In this document: piece after piece, positions 17,535 to 26,207 of the stretch
How the letters are laid out: each line of letters begins with the position of its first letter
Position numbering within the stretch: the first letter of the stretch is position 1
Source of the DNA: Chloroflexi bacterium UBA5189
Lineage (GTDB): Bacteria > Chloroflexota > Limnocylindria > Limnocylindrales > CSP1-4
Length of the DNA stretch: 64,000 bases
Direction of reading: 5' to 3'
Assembly (NCBI GenBank): GCA_002413045.1
Contig: DHWF01000041.1
Span: 40,966 to 104,965, forward strand
Made by a program: the position numbers and the translations under genes
The notes under the pieces: model-generated
Told to the model about the DNA's origin: nothing
What the model saw: only the letters and a program-made list of their open reading frames with translations
The model's database searches: none

Positions 17535-18509
17535 ATGACAGCAGGTAACGGGACCGTCGCGGAGATCCGGATCGCCAAGCGAACCGGGTTCTGCTACGGC
17601 GTGCGCGAGGCGATCGACAAGGCCAAGGAGGCGAGCGCCGCCGGCAAGGTGACGCACACGCTCGGCCAGGTCGTGCACAACGAGGGCGTCATCCGGGACC
17701 TGCAATCGCTCGGGATCGAGACCGTCGACACGCTCGATGATGTGGACACCGGTGCGGCGGTCGTGATCCGCGCCCATGGCGTCCGGCCGGACGTGATGGA
17801 GCGCGCCGCGTCACGCGGCCTCGAGGTCATCGACGGCACGTGCACCTGGGTGATCCAGGAGCAGAAGGAGATCGTCAAGCTGGTCGACGAGGGCTACACG
17901 ATCGTGCTGCTCGGGACGCCGAAGCACCCGGAGGTCGTCGGGCTGCTCGGATTCGCACCGAACGCCATCGTCGTCGACGAGGAGGAGGACTGGGAGCAGA
18001 TCCCGCGCCGCAAGAAGATGGCGCTGATCAGCCAGTCGACCCAGCCGCCCTGGAAGTTCGAAAAGCTCGCCGCGTTCATGGTCTCGCGCAGCCACGAGCT
18101 CAAGATCGTGAACACGGTCTGCCCGGTCACGATCCGGCGCCAGGAGGACACGCTGGAGACCGCTCGCGAGGTCGACCTGATGGTCGTCGTCGGCGGCCGG
18201 TCGTCGGCGAACACGAAGGAGCTGACCCGCCTCTGCGGGATCGTCGGGACGCGGGCGATCCAGATCGAGTCCGTCCGTGACCTGACGGACGCGGCCGCGT
18301 TCAAGGGCGCCCGAGTGGTCGGCGTGACCGGCGGCACGTCGACCCCGATCGAGGACCTCCACGCCGTCGCCCAGCGGATCCTCGAGATGGCGGGGACTGC
18401 CGAGGCGCGCAAGAATGCGGCGGCTCTCGCCGACGCGGCGTTCGCGCTCGCCGCCACGCCCGCAGGCCGCACGACCTCGCTCCCGACCACCCTCGCGGCC
18501 GCGGGCTAG
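17535..18509 (+). CDS. ispH: 4-hydroxy-3-methylbut-2-enyl diphosphate reductase
   Basis: IspH is the last MEP enzyme, a [4Fe-4S] protein that makes IPP and DMAPP. The three cluster cysteines are visible in RTGFCYGVREA (Cys20), IDGTCTWV and NTVCPVTIRRQED. LGQVVHNEGV, VIRAHGV and VTGGTSTPIEDL are also conserved. Length (324) is normal, with an Ala-rich C-terminal extension. It lies between cmk-plsC and der. A weak GATACT at 17520-17525, 9 nt before the ATG, could be its -10. Confidence 0.96.
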   Translation: MTAGNGTVAEIRIAKRTGFCYGVREAIDKAKEASAAGKVTHTLGQVVHNEGVIRDLQSLGIETVDTLDDVDTGAAVVIRAHGVRPDVMERAASRGLEVIDGTCTWVIQEQKEIVKLVDEGYTIVLLGTPKHPEVVGLLGFAPNAIVVDEEEDWEQIPRRKKMALISQSTQPPWKFEKLAAFMVSRSHELKIVNTVCPVTIRRQEDTLETAREVDLMVVVGGRSSANTKELTRLCGIVGTRAIQIESVRDLTDAAAFKGARVVGVTGGTSTPIEDLHAVAQRILEMAGTAEARKNAAALADAAFALAATPAGRTTSLPTTLAAAG

Positions 18510-18520
18510 CGCGCCGACCG

Positions 18521-20227
18521 ATGGCCGGCGAAGGCTCGCTTCCGATCGTCGCCATCGTCGGCCGCCCGAACGTCGGGAAGTCGACGCTGTTCAACCGCAT
18601 CGTCGGGGAGCGGGCCGCGATCGTCGAGGATCGGGCGCGGACCACGCGCGACCGGCTGTACGGCCTCGCTGACTGGAACGGGCGGCGGTTCATGCTCGTG
18701 GACACCGGCGGTTTGGAGGTCGATCCGCGCGACCCGATCGAGGCCCGCGTCCAGGATCAGGCGCGGGTCGCGATCGCCGAGGCCGATGTCATCGTCTTCG
18801 TCGTCGAGGCGATCACCGGCCTGACGCCCGCCGACGAGGAGGCCGCCGCGCTCCTCCGCCGCGCGAAGGCGCCCGTGCTTGTCGCGGCCAACAAGAGCGA
18901 CAACGCCCGCCGCGAGCTGGAGGCCGCCGAGTTCTACGCGCTCGGTTGGGAGCGCACGTTCCCGATCGCGGCGATCCACGGCCGCGGCGTCGCGGACCTG
19001 CTCGATGAGATCGTCGTGGCGCTCCCAGCCGAATCCGACGCCGAGCTCGCCCGGAAGCGGCGCGAGGTCGAGGCCGATGAGTTCTCGCGTGAGGTGGAGC
19101 AGGGTCGGCTGGAGCCGCTGGTCGTCGGGGACGAGCAATTCGACGACGGCGATGATGCCGACGACGCCGCCGACGCGGCCGCGACCGGTGTCGACGACGA
19201 ATCCGCCCGGAAGTGGGACGCAATGATCGCGAGCGAATCGGACGACGAGCCGCCGGCGATCGCCCTCGTCGGACGCCCGAACGTCGGCAAGTCGAGCCTG
19301 CTCAACGCTCTCCTCGGGCAGGAGCGGATGATCGTCTCGGACACTCCGGGCACCACGCGCGACGCGATCGACACGCGCCTGCCGTGGGGCCGGACGGAGA
19401 TCGTGCTGATCGATACGGCGGGCATCCGGCGCCGGGGCCGCGTTGCGGGCGGCCCCGACGCGGACCGGTTCTCGACCCTCCGCTCGTTCCGAGCCATCTC
19501 GCGCGCCGATGTCGCCGTGCTCCTGATCGACGCCGTCGACGGGTTGACCGCGCAGGACATGCACATCGCCGGCTTCGTCGTCGACGAGGGCAGGGGGCTC
19601 GTCGTCGCGGTCAACAAGTGGGACGCGGTCGAGGACAAGACCGGCACGACGTTCGACCAGTACGTCGACTGGATCCGCCAGGAGGCGCCCTTCCTCGACT
19701 TCGCGCCGATCGTCAGCATCTCGGCGAAGACCGGCCAGCGCGTCGGGCGCGTCCTGGAGCTCGCCGTGGACGTATGGGCCGAGCGCCGCAGGCGCGTGCC
19801 CACCGGCGAGCTCAATCGGATCGTCGGTGACGCGACGGCTCGCCAGGAGCCGCCGGCGGTCAAGGGCAAGCGCCCGAAGCTGTTCTACGCGACCCAGGTC
19901 GCCGTCGCCCCGCCGACGTTCGTCTTCTTCGCCCGCGAGGCGGCCTCGGTCCACTTCAGCTACCGGCGCTACCTGGAGAACCGGCTCCGCGACGTGTTCG
20001 GTTTCCTCGGCACGCCGATCCGGCTCGTCTTCCGCGAGCGGGTGACCAGTCGCGAGCCGCGGCAGCGCGCGACCGGCGGTCGCAAGTCGGCCCCCAGGGC
20101 CGCCGCGTCCGCCAAGCCGGGTGGCAAGCCAGGCGCCAAGCCAGCCGGTCGGGGCTCCGACGCGCGCCCGAGCGGCAAGGGCCGCCCGAGCGGCGCCAAG
20201 ACCGCACGGGCGACGCGCCGGGGATGA
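18521..20227 (+). CDS. der: Ribosome assembly GTPase Der (EngA)
   Basis: Der has two tandem GTPase domains and helps 50S assembly. G domain 1 begins IVGRPNVGKSTLFN and has LVDTGGLE and NKSD. G domain 2 begins LVGRPNVGKSSLLN and has LIDTAGIRRRG and VNKWDAVE. The KH-like domain near residues 410-500 includes KLFYATQVAVAPPTFVFF. At 568 residues it exceeds the usual 440-490: the inter-domain linker is acidic (about 205-232) and the last 60 residues form a Lys/Arg/Gly/Pro tail. gpsA overlaps by 4 nt. Confidence 0.95.
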   Translation: MAGEGSLPIVAIVGRPNVGKSTLFNRIVGERAAIVEDRARTTRDRLYGLADWNGRRFMLVDTGGLEVDPRDPIEARVQDQARVAIAEADVIVFVVEAITGLTPADEEAAALLRRAKAPVLVAANKSDNARRELEAAEFYALGWERTFPIAAIHGRGVADLLDEIVVALPAESDAELARKRREVEADEFSREVEQGRLEPLVVGDEQFDDGDDADDAADAAATGVDDESARKWDAMIASESDDEPPAIALVGRPNVGKSSLLNALLGQERMIVSDTPGTTRDAIDTRLPWGRTEIVLIDTAGIRRRGRVAGGPDADRFSTLRSFRAISRADVAVLLIDAVDGLTAQDMHIAGFVVDEGRGLVVAVNKWDAVEDKTGTTFDQYVDWIRQEAPFLDFAPIVSISAKTGQRVGRVLELAVDVWAERRRRVPTGELNRIVGDATARQEPPAVKGKRPKLFYATQVAVAPPTFVFFAREAASVHFSYRRYLENRLRDVFGFLGTPIRLVFRERVTSREPRQRATGGRKSAPRAAASAKPGGKPGAKPAGRGSDARPSGKGRPSGAKTARATRRG

Positions 20228-21330
20228 CGGAGGCGCGGGGGTTGACGGTGAGCTCGGAGACGCCGGAGGACGCGGCCCCGGCTGACGGCCCGGCGCGCGT
20301 TGCGGTCATCGGGAGCGGCGCCTGGGGCACGACCCTCGCGGCGCTCGTCGCGCAGCAGGAGCCGGTGGTGTTGCTGACGCGATCCGCGGAGACGGCAGAC
20401 CAGATCGCGAAGGACCGCAGGAACTTCCGGCGCCTGCCGGGGATCGATCTCTCGCCGCGCGTCCAGGTCTCCGCCGATCCCAGCCAGCTGTTCTCCGCCG
20501 CGGACCTCGTGATCTTCGCGGTGCCGTCGGCGCACCTGCGCGAGATGGTCGAGCACGTCCGGCAATGGATCCCGGAATCCGCGGACATCCTGTCGGTAGT
20601 CAAAGGGCTCGAACGCGGAACGTTGCTCCGGATGACCGAGGTGATCGCCGACGCGGGCGGGATCGAGCCGCGCCGGATCGCGGCGCTGTCAGGACCGAAT
20701 CTCGCCCACGAGATCGCCCGCGGGCTGCCGGCGTCGGCGGTGGTCGCGTCGCAGGACCCGGCGGTGGGGGAGCGCATCGTGGCGCGCCTCAGTCGCCGGG
20801 CGTTCCGGCTGTACACGAACCCGGACGTGATCGGCGTCGAGCTCGCCGGCGCGCTGAAGAACGTGATTGCGATCGCCGCCGGTGCCGCGGACGGCCTCGG
20901 CTTCGGCGACAACGGCAAGGCCGGGCTGATCACCAGGGGCCTCGCGGAGATGACCAGGCTCGGCATCGCGGCCGGCGCGAACCCGCTGACCTTCGCCGGC
21001 CTGGCCGGGATCGGTGACGTCGTTGCGACGTGCGGCTCCAAGCTGTCGCGGAACCACCAGCTCGGCGACCTCCTCGCGTCCGGTCGCAAGTGGACCGACG
21101 TCGAAGGCGTGCTGCAAGGCGTGGCCGAGGGCGCCTATACGGTCGATGCGGCGCTCGCGCTCGCGGCCCGGTACGGGGTCGAGATGCCGATCGCCCGGGA
21201 GGTCCACAACGCGCTGTTCGAGGGCAAGAGCGTGCAGCGCTGCCTCATCGACCTGCTCGCCCGCGAATCGAAGGACGAGCTGGCCGATTTCGGCCGCTGG
21301 GGAACGCCGCGGCCGGCCGAACTGACCTAG
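20224..21330 (+). CDS. gpsA: Glycerol-3-phosphate dehydrogenase [NAD(P)+]
   Basis: GpsA reduces dihydroxyacetone phosphate to sn-glycerol-3-phosphate for phospholipids. NAD-binding GSGAWGTTLAALVA lies near residue 30; SVVKGLERGT, LSGPNLAHEIARG, GALKNVIAIAAG and the catalytic-lysine region follow, with GLAGIGDVVATC downstream. It works with PlsC of the neighbouring fusion in phosphatidate synthesis. Its TAG stop overlaps the opposite-strand stop in a shared CTAG (21327-21330). Confidence 0.95.
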   Translation: MTEARGLTVSSETPEDAAPADGPARVAVIGSGAWGTTLAALVAQQEPVVLLTRSAETADQIAKDRRNFRRLPGIDLSPRVQVSADPSQLFSAADLVIFAVPSAHLREMVEHVRQWIPESADILSVVKGLERGTLLRMTEVIADAGGIEPRRIAALSGPNLAHEIARGLPASAVVASQDPAVGERIVARLSRRAFRLYTNPDVIGVELAGALKNVIAIAAGAADGLGFGDNGKAGLITRGLAEMTRLGIAAGANPLTFAGLAGIGDVVATCGSKLSRNHQLGDLLASGRKWTDVEGVLQGVAEGAYTVDAALALAARYGVEMPIAREVHNALFEGKSVQRCLIDLLARESKDELADFGRWGTPRPAELT

Positions 21331-22949
21331 CTCCGTTCGGCCGCGATGGCCTGAGCATGTTCGTGGCTCCTAACGTGCCCGGTCACCGCCTCGAGGAACC
21401 GGCTGCGCTCGATGGCGATCATCCGCATCGGCGTCAGGGCCGTGATCGTCGCGGTTCGCGCCACGTCGCGCAGCAGCGCGATCTCGCCGAAGTACTCACC
21501 CGGGCCTCGCTCGGCAATGACCACGCCATTCCGGACCACCTCGGCGCGGCCCTCCGCGACGACATAGAACCGGTCGCCCGGCTCGCCTTGTCGGATCAGG
21601 ACCTGGCCGGCCGGCGCATCGAATCGCGTTAGCTCGGCGAGGACACGCTCGATCGAGGTGGCCGCCATCGGCGCGAAGATCGGAATGTGCCGCAGGAGCG
21701 CGAGCGCCTCCGGGTCCGGCGCCCGGGCATCGCGATCGAGGGCGCGGAGCTTGATCCAGCTCACGGCGAGGACCGCGGGCACGAACAGGCCGGTGACCAG
21801 CAGCGCCGGGCCGACCCCGAACGATGCCACGAGCAGCCCGCTCCCAACCGAGCCGATGGCGAGAGCCCACATCGCCACGCCCTCGAGCACCCCGAACACC
21901 CGGGCCAGGACCGCCTCGGGCGCGGCGCGCTGCAGGAGCGTCTGGCCCGCCATGCTGGAGATGCTGTGTCCGGCACCGCTGACGGCGAGCAGGATCGGGG
22001 CTGCCGCGATGAACGGCAGGAATCCGAATGCCGTGATCGGGATGCCAAACAGGCCGCCGCTGCCGGCGAGCGCCGGGGTCAGCCTTCGACGGCCGACCAG
22101 GACCACCGTCGCAAACGCGCCGATCACCCCGCCGAACCCGAACGCCGAACCGAGGTAGCCGGCCCACGACGGCCCGGCATGGAGCAGGTCGATCGCCGCC
22201 GCGACGAGGAGGATGTCGAGCGCACCGACGAGCACCGTAGACGAGGCAAGCACGAGGACGAGCAGGAGGATGCGTCGCTCGCGGCGGAGGACCCCGAAGC
22301 CGCCGAATGCATCGTTGAGGGTGTCCCGGATGCCGCTTGCGACCGGTCTCACAGCGCCATCCTCGATCCGCAGTCGAGCGACGAGGAGCGCACCTGCGAA
22401 CGCAACAACCCCGAAGAAGGCGAACACGTCGGCGGGCTCGTTGCGCGTGAGGAGCAGCCCGCCCAGGAACGGGCCGACGAAGATCGCCACGTTCTCGGCC
22501 AGCCCGGAGACGGCGTTCGCGGCAGTCAGGTCGCCGGGGGCGTGGGTGATGCTCGGCAGGATGACCGCCTGCACCGGCCGAGTCAGGGTGAAGGCCATCG
22601 ACGGCAGGGTCGCGACGAAGAGGACGACGGGCGTCGGCGCCTTCGCGTACATCGCAACGGCGGTGGCCGCCAGCGTGACCGCCTGGATGAGGTAGGCGGC
22701 GAGGAGGACGCGATCGCGCCGGAATCGGTCGCCCGCGAACGCGCCGAACGGCGCGACGAGGCCGGATGGGATGAGCTGGATGAGCGCAAACAGCGCCGCC
22801 GTGCCGGCGCCACCGATCGCGTACGCGTACACGAGGATCGCCATCCACGTGGCGTACTCGGCCATGTTGAACCCGAAGTACGCGAGCTCGATGCGCGCCA
22901 GCATCGGATCGCGCGCGACGGCCAGGACGACCCGAAGCTGCTCCCTCAT
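21327..22949 (-). CDS. MFS transporter fused to a cyclic-nucleotide-binding domain
   Basis: Residues 1-410 form an MFS-type protein of about 12 helices (for example GLVAPFGAFAGDRFRRDRVL, the loop 2-3 motif). Residues about 420-535 form a cNMP-binding domain with APAGQVLIRQGEPGDRFYVV and the phosphate-binding cassette FGEIALLRDVARTAT, whose Glu and Arg are those used for cAMP or cGMP. Transport may be gated by cyclic nucleotide; an adenylate cyclase lies at 45475. The ATG at 22949 is chosen because the frame upstream is basic and non-membrane. Substrate unknown. Confidence 0.88.
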   Translation of the reverse strand: MREQLRVVLAVARDPMLARIELAYFGFNMAEYATWMAILVYAYAIGGAGTAALFALIQLIPSGLVAPFGAFAGDRFRRDRVLLAAYLIQAVTLAATAVAMYAKAPTPVVLFVATLPSMAFTLTRPVQAVILPSITHAPGDLTAANAVSGLAENVAIFVGPFLGGLLLTRNEPADVFAFFGVVAFAGALLVARLRIEDGAVRPVASGIRDTLNDAFGGFGVLRRERRILLLVLVLASSTVLVGALDILLVAAAIDLLHAGPSWAGYLGSAFGFGGVIGAFATVVLVGRRRLTPALAGSGGLFGIPITAFGFLPFIAAAPILLAVSGAGHSISSMAGQTLLQRAAPEAVLARVFGVLEGVAMWALAIGSVGSGLLVASFGVGPALLVTGLFVPAVLAVSWIKLRALDRDARAPDPEALALLRHIPIFAPMAATSIERVLAELTRFDAPAGQVLIRQGEPGDRFYVVAEGRAEVVRNGVVIAERGPGEYFGEIALLRDVARTATITALTPMRMIAIERSRFLEAVTGHVRSHEHAQAIAAERS

Positions 22950-23049
22950 CGGCACGGCAGCATGACAGCCATCGGATGCAAGATTCGCCCGACAGGATTG
23001 ATCCCGCGGCGGCCGCCGGCCGTAGCGTTTCGATGAAGGAGGGGCGTCG

Positions 23050-23835
23050 ATGAGCTCGGATCGGATCTTCAGGCCGCTGCTCTGGCTGCTGATCGCGGCG
23101 GGGGCGTTCTTCGGGGTGGCGACGCTGATCGCGCCCGCCACGTTCGCGAGCGTGACCGGGTTCGCCGGCACGGATCTGTTCACGTACCGGCTCGCCGGTG
23201 CGGCGACGTTCGCCTACGCCGCCGGCCTCACCGCCGGCTCGCGCGCCTCGTGGGCGGAGCTGCGCATCCCGATCGCGTCGACGTTGGTCTTCAACGCGGC
23301 CTCGATCTTCGCATGTCTCCTGGCGATCATCGCCGGCGGGGTGCAGCCGATCGTCTTCGTGATCCTGCTGGCCTCGATCGTCTTCACCTACGGCACGGCC
23401 CAGCTCCTGCGAACGCCGCCAATGCTTGCCGCCGGAAAGGCGCGGGCCGAGCTCGAGCGTCCGGTCGCCCAATGGGTCTACATCCTGTTCGCGATCGGCG
23501 TGGCCGCGGCCGCGGTCTTCGGCCTCGGGCCGCTGCTGCTCGGCGGGCAGTTCGGCGTCATCGTCGGCGCCCACGGCAACGACCCGTTCGTGTATCGGCA
23601 GGCCGGGGCCGCGACCCTGGGCGCCGCCGTCGGCGGCTACCTCGTCCTGCGCTCTCGGCGCTGGTCCGCGGCCCGCATCCCGGCGCTCATGGCCGTGATC
23701 TTCAACGGGCTCAGCGTCATCGCGGCGATCATCGAGATCGCCAACGGCGCCCAGCCGGTCGCGTACCTGATCCTTGCCGCGGCGGCGTTCACGACGGTCG
23801 GCATGACGCTCGCCCTGTACCGGCGGGGTCGCTGA
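23050..23835 (+). CDS. Membrane protein with internal duplication
   Basis: 261 residues with about eight membrane helices. Residues 8-120 and 141-257 are copies of one four-helix unit: each has a (V/T)YR.AGAAT segment (47-53 and 182-188), an (R)IP segment before a helix (72-74, 210-212), FN at 81-82 and 218-219, and a G.QP turn (97-100, 233-236). I recognise no named family. ATG 23050 has GAAGGAGG at about 23035-23042. Its 3' end is 27 nt from tRNA-Pro. Confidence 0.8.
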   Translation: MSSDRIFRPLLWLLIAAGAFFGVATLIAPATFASVTGFAGTDLFTYRLAGAATFAYAAGLTAGSRASWAELRIPIASTLVFNAASIFACLLAIIAGGVQPIVFVILLASIVFTYGTAQLLRTPPMLAAGKARAELERPVAQWVYILFAIGVAAAAVFGLGPLLLGGQFGVIVGAHGNDPFVYRQAGAATLGAAVGGYLVLRSRRWSAARIPALMAVIFNGLSVIAAIIEIANGAQPVAYLILAAAAFTTVGMTLALYRRGR

Positions 23836-23862
23836 GGCCCGCTGCTAGACTGGCCCCTGCGT

Positions 23863-23939
23863 CGGGGCGTGGCGCAGCCTGGTAGCGCACCAGTCTGGGG
23901 GACTGGTGGTCGTGGGTTCAAATCCCGCCGCCCCGACCA
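23863..23939 (+). tRNA. tRNA-Pro (GGG anticodon), CCA encoded
   Basis: The acceptor stem CGGGGCG pairs with CGCCCCG at 23929-23935. The anticodon stem CCAGT/ACTGG encloses the loop CTGGGGG, giving anticodon GGG. The T arm contains GGTTCAAATCC. The discriminator A and CCA end at 23939. Confidence 0.95.
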
Positions 23940-24019
23940 ATTCCCCACGGCAATCGGTCGTATCGCGCTGTGCGCCGCCGTCGTCGCGGGAGCGAGCGTC
24001 GGCGGCGCGAGTGCTCGAC

Positions 24020-24553
24020 CTAGGGGATCGCGATGTACGGGGTCGTGTAGCTCCCGAGCGTGTTCGCGAACCCGGTCGAGGAGATGTAGCCGGCCGACCA
24101 GTAGACCTTGAGCTTCGTTGCTGAGGCGGGTACGTCAAACAGGTATCTGCAGTCATCCCAATACACATCCGTGGTGCTGTGCAAGGTCGCGATTCCACAG
24201 CTGGCTGGCTGTCCACTGCTGAATGACCAGATCTGCGACCCCGACGCGTTGTAGAACGTCACCTTGATCGCGTGGTACCACGAGTCGACGGGTGGGTCCT
24301 GGAAGCGCTTTGCGTCGGACAGTGTCGTGTCCATCCAGAAGTTCCAGAACTCCCAATACGTCTGGCCTTCCGAGTGCTGCGATTGGACGCTCCACTGTGC
24401 GGAGAGCAACGCTGTTGTCGAGACGGCGAGGTTGGACCAGAACTGTTGCGTCCGGGTGCCCCTGTTCGTCGCGGCTGCCGACCCGCCGAAGGCGAGCGAC
24501 AGCGCCAAGCTCAGCGCCAGGACCAAGGGAAGGCGGCGGCTCCTAACTAACAC
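24020..24553 (-). CDS. Secreted protein, paralogue of the upstream gene (24622-25146)
   Basis: 177 residues from GTG 24553, with MLVRSRRLPLVLALSLALSL as a signal peptide and cleavage likely after GGSAAA. The mature part shares with its neighbour the pattern A.W.V.S..SEG...WEF, a central WY....+.FYNA.G, a lone SCG and a late ATKLKVYW (ATKMKVHW in the other). I recognise no family; a beta-sandwich surface or adhesion-like protein is possible. It lies 68 nt downstream of the paralogue and is probably cotranscribed from the divergent promoter at 25210-25215. Confidence 0.72.
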   Translation of the reverse strand: MLVRSRRLPLVLALSLALSLAFGGSAAATNRGTRTQQFWSNLAVSTTALLSAQWSVQSQHSEGQTYWEFWNFWMDTTLSDAKRFQDPPVDSWYHAIKVTFYNASGSQIWSFSSGQPASCGIATLHSTTDVYWDDCRYLFDVPASATKLKVYWSAGYISSTGFANTLGSYTTPYIAIP

Positions 24554-24621
24554 TTGCCAATCCTTTCGAACGTCCGTACGCGGGCGGTGCGGCGCATCCG
24601 CGATGCGCAGGGTCGCGCGAC

Positions 24622-25146
24622 TCACGGGACAGGGATGAAGCCCGTGGTTGTCTCGAACGCGCTGTTGACGGTCCACCCACAGCAGTTGGACACATCAACA
24701 CGCCAGTGGACCTTCATCTTCGTGGCCGAGAACGGAGCGTAGTAATACGACTGGCACCGGCTCAGGTTCACGTCGGACGGGCTCCCGGCCGCATCCATGC
24801 CACAGCTGCCCAGTGGCGGGTTATGCAGCGTGGCCACGAGCGTTCCGGCGGCGTTGTAGAAGTACAGGTCCGCCCCGTAGTACCAGGTCTCACATGTGGG
24901 ACAGTTCCGGCCGCCGCTGACGGTCGCAGTGGGCTCAGGCCGCGAGAACTCCCACTGGTACTTGCCCTCGGAGTAGTAGGACGCCACGGTCCACGACGCG
25001 AAGAACGACGTCGTCGCGCACCATCCGAATGGGCACGAGAACACTTGGGCGCTCGTCGTCCTCCTGGCCGCCTGCGCGGGCCCAATGACGACGGCTACAA
25101 GAAGCAGGCTGGACAGCAGGGCGAAGCCGAGCGAACGCCTTCGCAT
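24622..25146 (-). CDS. Secreted Cys-rich protein, first gene of a paralogous pair
   Basis: 174 residues with MRRRSLGFALLSSLLLVAVV as a signal peptide and cleavage near AQAA. The mature part has eight cysteines, including CPTC and a CC pair, which suggest disulfides outside the cell; it ends TTTGFIPVP. GGGAGG at about 25152-25157 supports ATG 25146. Expression should come from the minus-strand half of the symmetric promoter (TACGGT at 25210-25215). Function unknown. Confidence 0.75.
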   Translation of the reverse strand: MRRRSLGFALLSSLLLVAVVIGPAQAARRTTSAQVFSCPFGWCATTSFFASWTVASYYSEGKYQWEFSRPEPTATVSGGRNCPTCETWYYGADLYFYNAAGTLVATLHNPPLGSCGMDAAGSPSDVNLSRCQSYYYAPFSATKMKVHWRVDVSNCCGWTVNSAFETTTGFIPVP

Positions 25147-25209
25147 ACAGAACCTCCCGTTCTGCGAGCGGTCGCCAGCCTCGGGACGAGGCGGGCCGAC
25201 CCTGCACAG

Positions 25210-25309
25210 ACCGTAGGGTTCGTCGCTTATCAGCCGCTTATCCGTAGCGAATATCGTCGTCGGTGGCGACGATCCAGATAAGCGGGAGATAAGCGGTGCG
25301 CGCTACGTT
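25210..25309. promoter_or_regulatory. Mirror-symmetric divergent promoter with four phased GATAAGC sites
   Basis: GATAAGC occurs on the plus strand at 25277-25283 and 25288-25294 (11-bp period), followed after 9 nt by TACGTT at 25304-25309. The minus strand has the same arrangement: GATAAGC at 25242-25236 and 25231-25225 (11-bp period), then 9 nt, then TACGGT at 25215-25210. The repeats occupy the -35 regions of both promoters, as expected for a directly activating OmpR/PhoB-like regulator. A small inverted repeat, CGTCG/CGACG, lies in the middle. Confidence 0.7.
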
Positions 25310-25384
25310 CGCCCACGACGGGTTCCGCCCGGCACGAGCGGGTGGTGAGCCTTGCGGCTACGCAAGCTTCTGAAAGGGCATGCA

Positions 25385-26200
25385 ATGAAAGCGCTTCTTC
25401 GACCGTTCGCGGCAGCCCTGATCGTGATCTCGGTGGCATTCGCCACGGGCGTCGCGACGATATCGCCAACCGTGGCCGTCACGAACGGGAGATGCGTCGA
25501 CGACACCGGGTTCTACCAGGGCTTTGGGCAATACAACTGGCCGAACAAGACGGCGGGCGGCAACATCGTCTTTGGGGTGCGCGCCGCGTTCGTCCCGACG
25601 TCCAACTTCAGGCGCTGCTCCGGCACAACCGCAAGCGATGGAGCCGGACATGGCGCGTCATCGGCATGGGTTGCCGTGGTCAACACGGCCCATCAAGAGG
25701 ACATCCTGCAGATCGGTGTCGTCGATTGCAACGACGGGTTGTCTGATGGCTGCCCGAAGACCAATCCAGTTGGCAACCTGAATTACTTCTACGCCTATGG
25801 GTACAACTGCTCCGGTACGGTGGTCCCGCCATTGGCGCGGTATCTCGGTGCAGCCAACCGCGACGTCCATACCTTTTCTGTCGTCATCACGTCCGGCAAC
25901 GTGCTGAACATGTACATCGACGGGGTCTTGAAATTCGCCGTCCCACTCGGCAACAAGTGCTGGGTGAATGATCCTGTGGTCGACACGCACGTTCACTTCG
26001 TGATGTCGGGCGAGGTCGAGGACCACGGCGACGGATTAGGGGCTGATTCGAGCCGCTCACTGTTCTATAACGTCGTTCGGCAGCTCTCGAAGGGCGGTTC
26101 CTGGGTCGACGCCGCGATGGGGACCTGTACCGATCTCGGCGACACGCACACCAACTGCAATCTCCTGGCAACCGATCGGATGCAGATCTGGACGAACTGA
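25385..26200 (+). CDS. Secreted protein, unknown family
   Basis: 271 residues. MKALLRPFAAALIVISVAFA is a signal peptide with cleavage near TVAVTNG. The mature protein has eight or more cysteines and mixed aromatic content (NLNYFYAYGYNC), and is likely an extracellular beta-rich domain; the region VVDTHVHFVMSGEVEDHGDG is acidic and His-rich. ATG 25385 has AAAGGG at about 25374-25379. It is transcribed away from the secreted pair from the shared symmetric promoter, so the three genes probably form one regulon. Confidence 0.75.
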   Translation: MKALLRPFAAALIVISVAFATGVATISPTVAVTNGRCVDDTGFYQGFGQYNWPNKTAGGNIVFGVRAAFVPTSNFRRCSGTTASDGAGHGASSAWVAVVNTAHQEDILQIGVVDCNDGLSDGCPKTNPVGNLNYFYAYGYNCSGTVVPPLARYLGAANRDVHTFSVVITSGNVLNMYIDGVLKFAVPLGNKCWVNDPVVDTHVHFVMSGEVEDHGDGLGADSSRSLFYNVVRQLSKGGSWVDAAMGTCTDLGDTHTNCNLLATDRMQIWTN

Positions 26201-26207
26201 CCCAGCC

